Source: Bradyrhizobium sp. CIAT3101 | Lineage (GTDB): Bacteria; Pseudomonadota; Alphaproteobacteria; Rhizobiales; Xanthobacteraceae | Direction of reading: 5' to 3' | Assembly: GCF_029714945.1 (NCBI RefSeq) | Contig: NZ_CP121634.1 | Coordinates: 8,019,001-8,083,000, forward strand | DNA length: 64,000 nucleotides | Shown: piece after piece, positions 1 to 10,782 of the stretch | How the letters are laid out: every line of letters begins with the position of its first letter | Numbering within the stretch: the first letter of the stretch is position 1 | Program-made: the position numbers and the translations under genes | Notes under the pieces: generated by a model | The model's input: the letters and a program-made list of their open reading frames with translations, nothing else | What the model was told of the DNA's origin: nothing | Databases searched by the model: none

Positions 1-559
1 CGCGCTTGGCGGTGATCGACTTCACGCCGCTCCAGGTGAAGCCCTCGCGTCCGACGCCGATGCCGTAGCGCATCGCCCGGCCGTTGCCCTCGACGAGATA
101 GAGAAACTTGTTGTTGGAATCGACCACGATCGTGCCGGCACTTTCCTTGCCGCTATAGTCAACAAGTTGTTTCTCGAATTTCGGATCGAACGGACGCTGC
201 CGCGGATCGATCGCCTCCTGCTGGTAGCTTGCGCCCTGCTGATATCCACCCTGCATCTGCGGCTCGCCCATCGGCGGCAGGCGGCGTGGATCGTTGTAGG
301 CGGGCTGCTGCTGATAGATCGACTGCTGCGGCGCATAGGCCGGACCGCGGCCGGGCCCGTCGCCGAACAGGAACTCGATGAAGCCTCCGCCCATGTTGGC
401 ATTGGAGGCGACGCGCACCGGTGCCGGCGGGACATGCGGCTGGTAGAGCACCGCGGGCGGATCGTTCGGCACCGTATTGTCGAAAGCACTGGCGCGATCG
501 GCGCCGGCAATGAAGGCGCAAGCGCTGCCAAGCAGCGCGACAGACATTTTCTTGAACAT
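1..559 (-). CDS. L,D-transpeptidase family protein (3' end outside window)
   Basis: The reading frame opens with ATG at 559 and runs off the left edge, so about 186 residues are seen and the catalytic Cys region is missing. The N-terminus is a Sec signal peptide (MFKKMSVALLGSACAF, likely cut after ASA). A Gln/Pro/Tyr-rich linker follows, then from about residue 135 the start of a YkuD/ErfK domain (GTIVVDSNNKFLYLVEG, then RYGIGVGREGF). This family makes 3-3 peptidoglycan cross-links or anchors proteins to peptidoglycan in the periplasm. Family assignment is from this N-terminal part only; enzyme activity cannot be judged here. Confidence 0.85.
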   Translation of the reverse strand, partial: MFKKMSVALLGSACAFIAGADRASAFDNTVPNDPPAVLYQPHVPPAPVRVASNANMGGGFIEFLFGDGPGRGPAYAPQQSIYQQQPAYNDPRRLPPMGEPQMQGGYQQGASYQQEAIDPRQRPFDPKFEKQLVDYSGKESAGTIVVDSNNKFLYLVEGNGRAMRYGIGVGREGFTWSGVKSITAKR

Positions 560-870
560 CGACGTACTCTGTACTGTTTCGTCTAGTTGCATTCGCCGCC
601 GAACGCGATGGCTGTCCGCGTCCTCGACGTGGTCAATAAAGAGCAAACTCCGTTTCGTTTGGTAAACGCATCGGGCGTTTCGATTCACCACGTCGCGATC
701 GGCGCGGCAATTCGGCGATCAGCGTTTATTTTCGATGAAGGGCGAAGCCTCATGGTTAATCGCCCGTTTGCATGCCGTCGCGCGCGGCCGCACAAGAGTT
801 CCTGCTGTGAACCTCGTGTTAAATCGCTTCTGTCTACAAAGACGCGTGAGTGAGGTGGGGGGAGTTCCTG
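560..870. other. Divergent intergenic region, no gene seen
   Basis: This is the 5' region of both the transpeptidase gene (minus) and the CheZ-like gene (plus). I see no convincing coding frame. An inverted repeat AAACGC-N5-GCGTTT lies at 664-680 and may be an operator. A Shine-Dalgarno stretch GGGGGAG lies at 858-864, just before the start at 871. No clear sigma-70 boxes were recognised. Confidence 0.4.
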
Positions 871-1650
871 ATGGCTGTTCACCGCAAGCGTTTTCGTGTC
901 GAGGATATCGCCGGTGGCGAGATGCCAATTCTTGACGTAGCAGAAGAGGCAGGCCCGATGCATAGCGAGATTATGGCGGAGCTGCGCGCGATCCGCGCAC
1001 AGATGGCGAAGGGCGCGGCGCCCTTGACCGGCAGCGCTGCCATGGCGGCGATCGACGCCTCCACGGCGCAGGAGCTTTCCGACGCACGCACGATGCTCGA
1101 GACCTATCGGGCCCAGATCGAGCAGTGCGAGAAGCTCAAGGTCGAGCTCGACCTGATCCATGACGCCATCGACCGCACCAAGCGCGAGATCGCGACCCTG
1201 CACGGCAAGAGCTTCGACGGCGGCGAGATGGCCAAGGTCAACGGCGAGCTCGGCGCGGTGGTCGGCGGTACCGAACAGGCGACCCAGCAGATCCTCGAAG
1301 CCGCCGAGTCGATCGACCAGGCGGCATCCGCGCTCGGCAAGGTCGACTCGGTCGACCAGCAGAAGCGCCTTGCCGACGACATCCAGGAACGCGTCATCTC
1401 GATCTTCGAAGCCTGCAACTTCCAGGACCTGACCGGCCAGCGCATCAGCAAGGTCATGACCACGATGAAGTTCATCGAGCAGCACATCAATGCGATGATG
1501 GACATCTGGGGTGGCGTCGACGCGATCAAGTCGCACGTGCCGGCCCCGGTCGACAGCCGCAGCGAGGACGAAAAGCTGCTCAACGGCCCGAAGCTCGCCG
1601 GCGACGTCGGCCACGCCTCGCAAGACGACATCGACGCGCTGTTCGACTAA
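871..1650 (+). CDS. cheZ: CheZ-type protein phosphatase
   Basis: This 259-residue mostly helical protein should dephosphorylate CheY-P and tune flagellar switching in the cytoplasm. The key motif is ACNFQDLTGQRI at residues 181-192, matching the CheZ helix whose Asp and Gln (here D186 and Q190) are catalytic in E. coli. The C-terminal peptide SQDDIDALFD (250-259) resembles the CheY-binding tails of CheZ and the FliM N-terminus. ATG 871 is chosen over GTG 850 because GGGGGAG lies six bases upstream. No other chemotaxis gene is adjacent, so it is an orphan. It ends at a strong terminator. Function is by homology; the CheY partner is unknown. Confidence 0.85.
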   Translation: MAVHRKRFRVEDIAGGEMPILDVAEEAGPMHSEIMAELRAIRAQMAKGAAPLTGSAAMAAIDASTAQELSDARTMLETYRAQIEQCEKLKVELDLIHDAIDRTKREIATLHGKSFDGGEMAKVNGELGAVVGGTEQATQQILEAAESIDQAASALGKVDSVDQQKRLADDIQERVISIFEACNFQDLTGQRISKVMTTMKFIEQHINAMMDIWGGVDAIKSHVPAPVDSRSEDEKLLNGPKLAGDVGHASQDDIDALFD

Positions 1651-1676
1651 GCGAACGCGACAGAGAGACAAACAAG

Positions 1677-1702
1677 AACGCCGGCGCGAGCCGGCGTTTT
1701 TT
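1677..1702 (+). terminator. Rho-independent terminator after cheZ
   Basis: Nine-base-pair stem AACGCCGGC / GCCGGCGTT with a GCGA tetraloop, followed by a run of T. It begins 27 bases after the cheZ stop codon. Confidence 0.9.
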
Positions 1703-1733
1703 GTTTGGGGTCCGTCATTGCGAGACTGCCTTC

Positions 1734-1932
1734 CCTTCTCCCCTTGTGGGAGAAGGTGGCATAGGCGGCCTTCGGCCGCCGTTCATAAGGACGCCGAAGC
1801 GGAGCTTCGGCTAAGGCGCCGGACGACGGGTCTGTCTCCGCGAACTCAAATGAGAGTTGGACTCGGGGAGAGATACCCCTCACCCGTCTCGCCGCTGCGC
1901 GGCGAACCACCCTCTCCCGCAAGGGGAGAGGG
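1734..1932. repeat. Mosaic palindromic intergenic repeat
   Basis: Five consecutive hairpins fill this gap between convergent genes: CCTTCTCCC/GGGAGAAGG (1734-1756), GGCGGCC/GGCCGCC (1764-1780), CCGAAGC/GCTTCGG (1794-1810), a CGCCGC/GCGGCG hairpin near 1890, and CCTCTCCC/GGGAGAGG near 1910-1930. This is typical of dispersed palindromic elements in Bradyrhizobium-type genomes. It may also act as a transcription end or mRNA stabiliser for the convergent lipoprotein gene. Confidence 0.75.
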
Positions 1933-1943
1933 AAAGATCATCC

Positions 1944-2465
1944 TTACGCCCTCGGCGCGCAGCGGACGTAGACCATGTTGCCGTAACGGGTGGCGGCGTC
2001 CTTGTCGACGAAGCGGGTGATCATGACGCGGCCGTCGAAGGAGACGATCTCGCGGTCCTGCTCGCCCGGCGTCGGGCCGGAGGGGCCGATATAGTTCTTG
2101 CCGCCCGGCGAGCCCTTCAGCCGCAGTTCCTGCGGCGTGGCCTGGTCGGCGAGATGCATGATCACGCCGCCGGAGGAACCGGCGCCGATCACGTAGGGGT
2201 TCTTGCACTGGGCCCGCGCGGCCGCCTCGGTGCGGGCGCGGTCGGCCGGGTTCTGGAACGAGGCGAGGCCCCAGCGCCCGACGATCTCGTCGGCGCGGAT
2301 CGAGGCCGGCATTTCCGGCGCGACGCCGGGCTCGGTCTCGGGCGCCGGCTGGGACGAAGAGAAGGACGGCAGGCTCATGCCGCCGCCGCAGGCGCCGAGC
2401 AGCAACGCCAGGCAAGAGGCGGCCGCCAGATTGGCAACCGTGCGCGCGTGAGCTGAACTGATCAT
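1944..2465 (-). CDS. Hypothetical lipoprotein
   Basis: This 173-residue protein has a signal peptide with a lipobox (LLLGAC; Cys near residue 25), so it is probably anchored in the inner or outer membrane. The mature part has a Ser/Pro-rich linker, then a compact domain starting near VGRWGLASF and ending VYVRCAPRA. That pattern loosely recalls the small beta-barrel of Omp19/protease-inhibitor-like lipoproteins, but I would not name it. ATG 2465 is chosen because GGGGGA lies just upstream and the signal peptide starts cleanly there. It faces away from groES. Confidence 0.75.
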   Translation of the reverse strand: MISSAHARTVANLAAASCLALLLGACGGGMSLPSFSSSQPAPETEPGVAPEMPASIRADEIVGRWGLASFQNPADRARTEAAARAQCKNPYVIGAGSSGGVIMHLADQATPQELRLKGSPGGKNYIGPSGPTPGEQDREIVSFDGRVMITRFVDKDAATRYGNMVYVRCAPRA

Positions 2466-2621
2466 GGCATTCCCCCGAACAAGACCATGGCCGCATCCCT
2501 CCCGCAGCCAAGCGCAAAACCGCAGCCGTAGCAATGACGTCCTAATATACGCCCGCGCCGGAATCGAGTTTCCGTAGACACCATCCTATATCCGCCTCAC
2601 CAATCGCTTAACCACCTTTGC

Positions 2622-2650
2622 TTGACAGGATCGCAGCCAAGCCATATCCC
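2622..2650 (+). promoter_or_regulatory. groESL promoter (sigma-70 type)
   Basis: A perfect -35 box TTGACA at 2622-2627 is followed after 17 bases by TATCCC at 2645-2650 as the -10 candidate. Transcription would start close to the CIRCE element, the arrangement expected for HrcA repression. Confidence 0.7.
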
Positions 2651-2660
2651 CTGCGCACTA

Positions 2661-2687
2661 TTAGCACTCGGAAAGACCGATTGCTAA
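2661..2687 (+). promoter_or_regulatory. CIRCE element (HrcA operator)
   Basis: Inverted repeat TTAGCACTC (2661-2669), nine-base spacer, GATTGCTAA (2679-2687). It matches the CIRCE consensus in 17 of 18 arm positions; the right arm has T where GAGTGCTAA has G. HrcA binding here would hold groESL down and release it on heat shock. The hrcA gene is not in the window. Confidence 0.93.
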
Positions 2688-2783
2688 GCGCGCCGTTCGC
2701 TCCTCGGGCTGAGGGTGAACGGGAGCGCCGCCCCCACCCACTTCCGCTGCTTTCGGAAAAGCGAGCCTCCAAAGGGAAACGTC

Positions 2784-3080
2784 ATGGCTAAGTCCAAATT
2801 TCGTCCGCTGCATGACCGTGTCGTGGTCAAACGTATCGACGCCGAGGAAAAGACCAAGGGCGGCATCATCATCCCCGACACCGCCAAGGAAAAGCCGTCC
2901 CAGGGCGAAGTCGTCGCCGTCGGCCCCGGCGGCCGTGACGAGGCTGGCAAGCTGATCCCGATCGACCTCAAGGTCGGCGACCGCGTGCTGTTCGGCAAGT
3001 GGTCGGGCACCGAGGTCAAGATCGACAACGAAGATCTCCTGATCATGAAGGAGTCGGACATCATGGGCGTGATGGCCTAA
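2784..3080 (+). CDS. groES: Co-chaperonin GroES
   Basis: The 98-residue product has the normal GroES length. It carries the N-terminal [12 protein letters not shown] strand, the mobile loop region [16 protein letters not shown] and the C-terminal [10 protein letters not shown]. It caps GroEL to close the folding chamber in the cytoplasm. It is first in a two-gene operon, 118 bases before groEL, downstream of a sigma-70 promoter and a CIRCE operator, so HrcA-type heat control is expected. Confidence 0.98.
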   Translation: MAKSKFRPLHDRVVVKRIDAEEKTKGGIIIPDTAKEKPSQGEVVAVGPGGRDEAGKLIPIDLKVGDRVLFGKWSGTEVKIDNEDLLIMKESDIMGVMA

Positions 3081-3110
3081 GGCCAGACGCCTGAACGGCC
3101 GCTGAATGCC

Positions 3111-3136
3111 ATGCCCGGATCATGAGGTCCGGGCAT
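3111..3136 (+). promoter_or_regulatory. Hairpin between groES and groEL
   Basis: Perfect 9-base-pair inverted repeat ATGCCCGGA / TCCGGGCAT with an eight-base loop, and no T tract. A structure here could be an mRNA processing or stability site that sets the groES to groEL ratio. Function is inferred; the pairing is seen directly. Confidence 0.6.
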
Positions 3137-3192
3137 CCATCATTCCGCCGCACAGCCTCAAACAAGACACATCACGACACACGAAGGGATAG

Positions 3193-4830
<1,638 letters not shown>

Positions 4831-4856
4831 GCCCATCCTCACCCGACAGTGTTGCG

Positions 4857-4886
4857 AAGGCCGCCTCCGGGCGGCCTTCTTTTTTG
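4857..4886 (+). terminator. Rho-independent terminator after groEL
   Basis: Stem AAGGCCGCC / GGCGGCCTT with a four-base loop, followed by a T-rich run. It starts 27 bases after the groEL stop. Confidence 0.92.
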
Positions 4887-4966
4887 CCGACACTGGCCTG
4901 CGCTTCAACCGGCGGCCAAAACCCACTACGGTGGCGCCCGATTCTGTTCCTCCGAGGATTTCGTCG

Positions 4967-6178
4967 ATGCGCGCGCTTCTGGTTTGTTCGACAGCCCTTC
5001 TGGCCGCTCTGATTGCAGTATCGCCCGAGGTCGCCTCAGCCCAGATGAAGCTGTCGCCGAAGGCCACGGCGCCCGGCGGCATGGAGACGCGCTATTTCAC
5101 CTCGATCGACGGGCTGATGGACGGCAATGCCGACGTGATCCTGAAGGAGACCCGGCAGGGCAAGACGGTGACCGCGGCGGTGCTCGACGTCTGCTACCCC
5201 GTCGCCAAGAACTCCGATCGCAAGGACCGCTTCGTCGTCAATCTCCAGATCTCCGGCCAGACGCTGAGTGGAACGACGCAAAGCCTCGGCGCCAAGGCGC
5301 CGGTCACCGTCAAGCTCACGCGCAAGCCGACCGGCGACACCTTCGAGTTCCGCGGCCAGATCGGCATCGGCCAGACCATGACCGAAGTGACCTCGCCTGA
5401 TAATGCCGATCTCAGCGAGAAGGAATTTTTGGACAACCAGACCACCGACGACGGCATCACGCCCCAGCCGAAGGATTTTACCGAAGTGTCGCCGGAAGCG
5501 ATCGCGGTCAAGGTCAAGCTGGATAACGCGACCGAGTTCCTGAAGAGCCTCAAGGGCCAGGACGTCGAGGTGACGCTGGCAAGCCTCTCCGTCGGCTGCG
5601 ACGCGCTGCGCGCCGGCGAGCAGACCATCAACATGTCGGTCGATCCGGAGCGCTCGGCCGCGCTGCTCGCGAAATTCAAGGCGATGCCGGGCGTCACGGC
5701 CGCGGGCTGGACCGCGGGGCTCGCCGAGATGGATCGCACCGTCCGCATTCCCGCCGCCGACTGGCGCGACGGCGACAAGATCAACCGCGACAAGCTCGCC
5801 ACGGCAATTGCCGGCGTGCTGAGCAAGACGCTCGCGGCCAAGCCGGCCTCGCAGGGCTTCGACGCCGCCACCGGCAAGCTCAAGCTCGTTTTCAAACGGC
5901 CGAACCAGGATTTCCCGGCGCTCGAGCTCACCGACACGATCGAGGTCTCGGGCCTCATCTCCGCCGACAAGCCGGGGACATCAGACAAGCTGATGGTCTG
6001 GATCGGCAGCCCCTCGACCACCACCGCCGACGAGAGCACGGGCGCCAAGCTCAACGTTTCCGATGACGCAACGGCCGATGAGGAAGGCGACCAGCCCGAC
6101 GACAACGGCTCGATCGAGGCGCTCGCCAAGGAGCTGAAGGGCCAGCGCTGGGACGCCGACAAGTCGGTGTGGAAATAG
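4967..6178 (+). CDS. Secreted protein of unknown function
   Basis: This 403-residue protein has a clear signal peptide (MRALLVCSTALLAAL, cleavage likely after VASA), so it is periplasmic or exported. The mature protein is a mixed alpha/beta sequence without a motif I recognise. It has few Cys, and the C-terminal third ends in an acidic stretch (DDATADEEGDQPDDN). ATG 4967 is chosen because it starts the signal peptide and has GAGGAT upstream. It stands alone between the groEL terminator and a palindromic repeat. No function is assigned. Confidence 0.75.
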   Translation: MRALLVCSTALLAALIAVSPEVASAQMKLSPKATAPGGMETRYFTSIDGLMDGNADVILKETRQGKTVTAAVLDVCYPVAKNSDRKDRFVVNLQISGQTLSGTTQSLGAKAPVTVKLTRKPTGDTFEFRGQIGIGQTMTEVTSPDNADLSEKEFLDNQTTDDGITPQPKDFTEVSPEAIAVKVKLDNATEFLKSLKGQDVEVTLASLSVGCDALRAGEQTINMSVDPERSAALLAKFKAMPGVTAAGWTAGLAEMDRTVRIPAADWRDGDKINRDKLATAIAGVLSKTLAAKPASQGFDAATGKLKLVFKRPNQDFPALELTDTIEVSGLISADKPGTSDKLMVWIGSPSTTTADESTGAKLNVSDDATADEEGDQPDDNGSIEALAKELKGQRWDADKSVWK

Positions 6179-6197
6179 GCGGAACTCTCGACGCGCT

Positions 6198-6298
6198 GTC
6201 ATCGCCCGGCTTGACCGGGCGATCCAGTACTCCGAGACCGCCGTGCTTGAATCGATAGGCCGCGGCGTACTGGATGCCCCGCCTTCGCGGGGCATGAC
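6198..6298. repeat. Composite palindromic repeat, copy A
   Basis: About 101 bases bounded by GTCAT and ATGAC. Each end carries its own hairpin (CGCCCGG/CCGGGCG left, GCCCCGC/GCGGGGC right), and the inner parts GATCCAGTAC and GTACTGGATG are complementary. The same architecture recurs at 10597-10683, so this is a dispersed family. Confidence 0.8.
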
Positions 6299-6306
6299 GG
6301 AGAGAC

Positions 6307-6705
6307 CTAATTGCCGTTGGCGCGGAAGCGCAGCGGCTTCGGGCCGATCAGCGTGAGCACATCGCCCTGACGTTTCCAGGTCTCGACGGCGGCGAGAGCG
6401 GCGACGAGGTCGTCATCCGCCTGGGCCTTTGCCGGCGGACAGGACCGATCCTGAATTGCGCCGGGAACGAAAATCACGGTGTTGCCGGCGACCGAGAACT
6501 GGCCCTTGCCGCCCTTGCACCAGAGCTCGAGCACGACCTCACCATTGTCGCCGATCTCGATGTTCGGGATTCGCTTCGAGCCGGGTTGCGGCACGGCCTC
6601 GAGCGTCATCTCGGTGCCGAAGGGAAAGCCCTCTTCCGCTCGCGCAACGGCGGACATCACGAGCAACGCAGCCGCCGCGCACACCATCTGCTTCAACGAT
6701 ACCAT
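6307..6705 (-). CDS. META/HslJ-like secreted protein
   Basis: The 132-residue product begins with a signal peptide (MVSLKQMVCAAAALL, cleavage near ARA). The mature domain of about 110 residues has the layout of META/HslJ domains: a middle Cys-containing strand (LELWCKGG) and a terminal strand pair reading DVLTLIGPKPLRF. Such domains are found in envelope stress proteins; no enzyme activity is known. ATG 6705 is used because it starts the signal peptide; an upstream extension is possible but unlikely. The family call is moderate. Confidence 0.7.
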   Translation of the reverse strand: MVSLKQMVCAAAALLVMSAVARAEEGFPFGTEMTLEAVPQPGSKRIPNIEIGDNGEVVLELWCKGGKGQFSVAGNTVIFVPGAIQDRSCPPAKAQADDDLVAALAAVETWKRQGDVLTLIGPKPLRFRANGN

Positions 6706-6786
6706 GAGACCTCTCGACCGACCCGCTTTGCGGGGTCTTTTATAAGACGGCAAAGCCTTTGAGAAGGTTCGCCGATCCAGGACGCA

Positions 6787-6819
6787 AAAAGCCCCGCGGG
6801 ACGATCCCGCGGGGCTTTT
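6787..6819 (-). terminator. Bidirectional terminator after the lactate permease gene
   Basis: A 14-base-pair stem (AAAAGCCCCGCGGG / CCCGCGGGGCTTTT) with a five-base loop gives T runs on both strands. On the minus strand it ends the permease transcript, which stops at 6842. Confidence 0.92.
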
Positions 6820-6841
6820 CGTCAATGCCGGACCGTCGCTG

Positions 6842-8506
<1,665 letters not shown>

Positions 8507-8820
8507 GGTCTTCCTCCCCCACGCGTTTATGCCGCAGGCCGGCCAGCGTGGACGGCGGACCTGCTTGACGTTGGAAGCGATAACCCCCGAGTTGGACGCG
8601 AATTCCTCGCGAAAGCCGCGGTTCCCGGCTGCTCACAAGCTCGCGAAAATCAGGAGGCCCCCACCCCACGCCGTTGTACCCATGCTAGGGTTGCAAGCCG
8701 CGGCTAGCCAACGCAAATTGCAGAACTTGCGACTTTAGTCTAAGCGCACCCATTTTCTGCCATCGCCTCAGCCGCTTGGCTCTGGCGCCGCTGTGAATAT
8801 CCGTCAGGAGATCCCCCTCT
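8507..8820. other. Divergent intergenic region, no gene seen
   Basis: This 314-base gap separates the lactate permease (minus) and the ABC transporter (plus). AGGAGA, about nine bases before GTG 8821, is the only clear element. I could not identify promoter boxes or operators with confidence. Confidence 0.4.
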
Positions 8821-10584
8821 GTGAAGAACATCAGCGCCACGCTCGCGACCGTCTGGCGAATCGCCGGTCCCTATTTCCGATCGGAGGACAAATGGGCCGG
8901 CCGCGGCCTGCTCGGCGTCGTCGTCGCAATGGAGCTGACGCTCGTCGCGATCAACGTGCTGCTCAATCAGTGGCAGAACCGGTTCTACAGCGCACTCCAG
9001 GCCTACGATCTGAACGAGTTCGTCATGCAGGTCTGGATCTTCCTCGGCCTTGCCTTCACCTACGTCGCGCTGGCCGTTTACAAGCTTTATCTGAACCAGT
9101 GGCTGCAGATCCGCTGGCGGCGCTGGATGACGCAACACTATCTCGGCGAATGGCTCAACGGCGCCACGCACTACCGCATGCAGCTGAAGGGCGATGCCGC
9201 CGACAACCCGGACCAGCGCCTCACCGAGGACGTCACGAACTTCGTCGAGCAAACGCTCGTCCTCGGTCTCGGCCTGCTGTCATCGATCGTGACGCTGGCG
9301 TCGTTCATCGTCATCCTCTGGGGCCTGTCCAACAAGGCGCCCCTGCACATTTACGGCACCGATATCGTCATCCCGGGTTTCCTGGTCTGGTGCGCGCTGG
9401 CCTACGCGCTTCTGGGTACGGCACTGACGCACTGGATCGGCAGGCCGCTGATCAATCTTTATTTCGAGAAGCAGCGCTACGAGGCCGACTTCCGCTTCAA
9501 CCTGATCCGCGTGCGCGAAAATTCCGAGCAGATTGCCCTCTTGAAAGGAGAGAACGCGGAGCGAGGCCATCTGCTGCAGCGCTTCGGCCACGTCATCGGC
9601 AACTGGTATGCGATCATGAGCCGGACCAAGCGCCTCACCGCCTTCACGGCGAGCTACGGTCAGGCCGCGACGATCTTTCCCTATGTGGTGGTCGCGCCCG
9701 CCTACTTCGCCAAGAGCATCCAGCTCGGCGACATGATGCAGACCGGCTCGGCCTTCGGCCAGGTGCAGGATGCGCTGTCGTTCTTCGTCACGGCCTATCG
9801 AACGATCGCGGAATGGCGCGCGATCGTCGCGCGTCTCGACGGCTTCGAGATGTCGGTCGAGACGGCGGCAAACCTGCCGGCGCATGAGGCCACGATCGAA
9901 CTCAGGGTGGCCGGCGGCAGCCGCACGATCGGCCTCGATAAGCTCTGCGTGTATCTCCCCAACGGCACGCCGCTGGTCGCAGCCGACGGCTTCGCCATCC
10001 AGGCTTCGGAGCGCGTGCTGGTGACCGGGCCGTCGGGCTCCGGCAAGTCGACCCTGTTCCGGGCCATCGCCGGCATCTGGCCGTTCGGTACCGGCACCAT
10101 CGCCGTCCCCGCGCAGGCGAAGCTGATGATGCTGCCGCAACGCCCCTATTTCCCGGTCGGTACGCTGGGTGACGCCGTGATCTATCCCGCGGCACCGGGC
10201 GCGTTCCAGCCGACCCAGATCCGGGATGCGGTCATCGCCGTCGGCCTGCCTGACCTCGCCGACCGGCTGGGCGAGGACGGCCACTGGAACCGGATGCTGT
10301 CGCTCGGCGAGCAACAGCGCCTCGGGCTCGCCCGCGCGCTGCTGCATGGGCCGGACTATCTCTTCCTCGACGAGGCCACCGCCTCGCTCGACGAGCCGTC
10401 CGAGGCGCGGCTGTACCGGCTGCTGGCGGAGAAGCTGCCGCAGGCCACCATCGTCTCGATCGGCCACCGCGCGACGCTCGACGCCTTCCACACCCGCAAG
10501 GTGGCGATGGCAAAGGACGGCGCGATCCATGTGCTGGGCAATGGCGATGCGCCGGCCGAGCCGGAGCCGAGCGCGGCGCGCTGA
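8821..10584 (+). CDS. SbmA/YddA-like ABC exporter, fused membrane and ATPase domains
   Basis: The 587-residue half-transporter has an N-terminal membrane domain (residues about 1-330) of the SbmA/BacA type and a C-terminal ATPase. Walker A GPSGSGKST is at about 403-411, the signature LSLGEQQRLGLARA at about 493-506, and Walker B YLFLDEATASLD at about 513-524. The signature has LSLGE in place of LSGGQ, usual for this group. GTG 8821 follows AGGAGA. Relatives carry peptides, cobalamin or very-long-chain fatty acid related compounds; the substrate here is unknown. The gene is single and followed by a palindromic repeat. Confidence 0.9.
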   Translation: MKNISATLATVWRIAGPYFRSEDKWAGRGLLGVVVAMELTLVAINVLLNQWQNRFYSALQAYDLNEFVMQVWIFLGLAFTYVALAVYKLYLNQWLQIRWRRWMTQHYLGEWLNGATHYRMQLKGDAADNPDQRLTEDVTNFVEQTLVLGLGLLSSIVTLASFIVILWGLSNKAPLHIYGTDIVIPGFLVWCALAYALLGTALTHWIGRPLINLYFEKQRYEADFRFNLIRVRENSEQIALLKGENAERGHLLQRFGHVIGNWYAIMSRTKRLTAFTASYGQAATIFPYVVVAPAYFAKSIQLGDMMQTGSAFGQVQDALSFFVTAYRTIAEWRAIVARLDGFEMSVETAANLPAHEATIELRVAGGSRTIGLDKLCVYLPNGTPLVAADGFAIQASERVLVTGPSGSGKSTLFRAIAGIWPFGTGTIAVPAQAKLMMLPQRPYFPVGTLGDAVIYPAAPGAFQPTQIRDAVIAVGLPDLADRLGEDGHWNRMLSLGEQQRLGLARALLHGPDYLFLDEATASLDEPSEARLYRLLAEKLPQATIVSIGHRATLDAFHTRKVAMAKDGAIHVLGNGDAPAEPEPSAAR

Positions 10585-10596
10585 TATCTCGAGATC

Positions 10597-10683
10597 GTCA
10601 TGGCCGGGCTTGTCCCGGCCATCCACGACCTTGCCGGAAGCACAGAAGAGAACGTGGATGCCCGGGACAAGCCCGGGCATGAC
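10597..10683. repeat. Composite palindromic repeat, copy B
   Basis: About 87 bases from GTCAT to ATGAC, with hairpins GGCCGGG/CCCGGCC on the left and GCCCGGG/CCCGGGC on the right. The complementary inner parts are ATCCACG and CGTGGAT. It has the same plan as copy A at 6198-6298. Confidence 0.8.
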
Positions 10684-10734
10684 GAGCGAATCTGGAGCGA
10701 CCGCCAAGCTCTATGGCACCCCGGCAAAACAAAA

Positions 10735-10758
10735 GGGCGGCAGATTGCTCTGCCGCCC
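10735..10758 (-). terminator. Rho-independent terminator after the porin gene
   Basis: Stem GGGCGGCAGA / TCTGCCGCCC with a four-base loop. On the minus strand it is followed by CCCTTTTGTTTT-type sequence, 25 bases after the porin stop. Confidence 0.88.
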
Positions 10759-10782
10759 TCGTCAGTCGTCTCGGGACAAAAC

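Larger units (their letters stand above)
2466..2783. other. Divergent control region of the lipoprotein gene and groESL
   Basis: This 318-base non-coding stretch contains the groESL promoter and CIRCE operator listed separately. The part nearest the lipoprotein gene (2466-2600) shows no motif I recognise. Confidence 0.6.
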
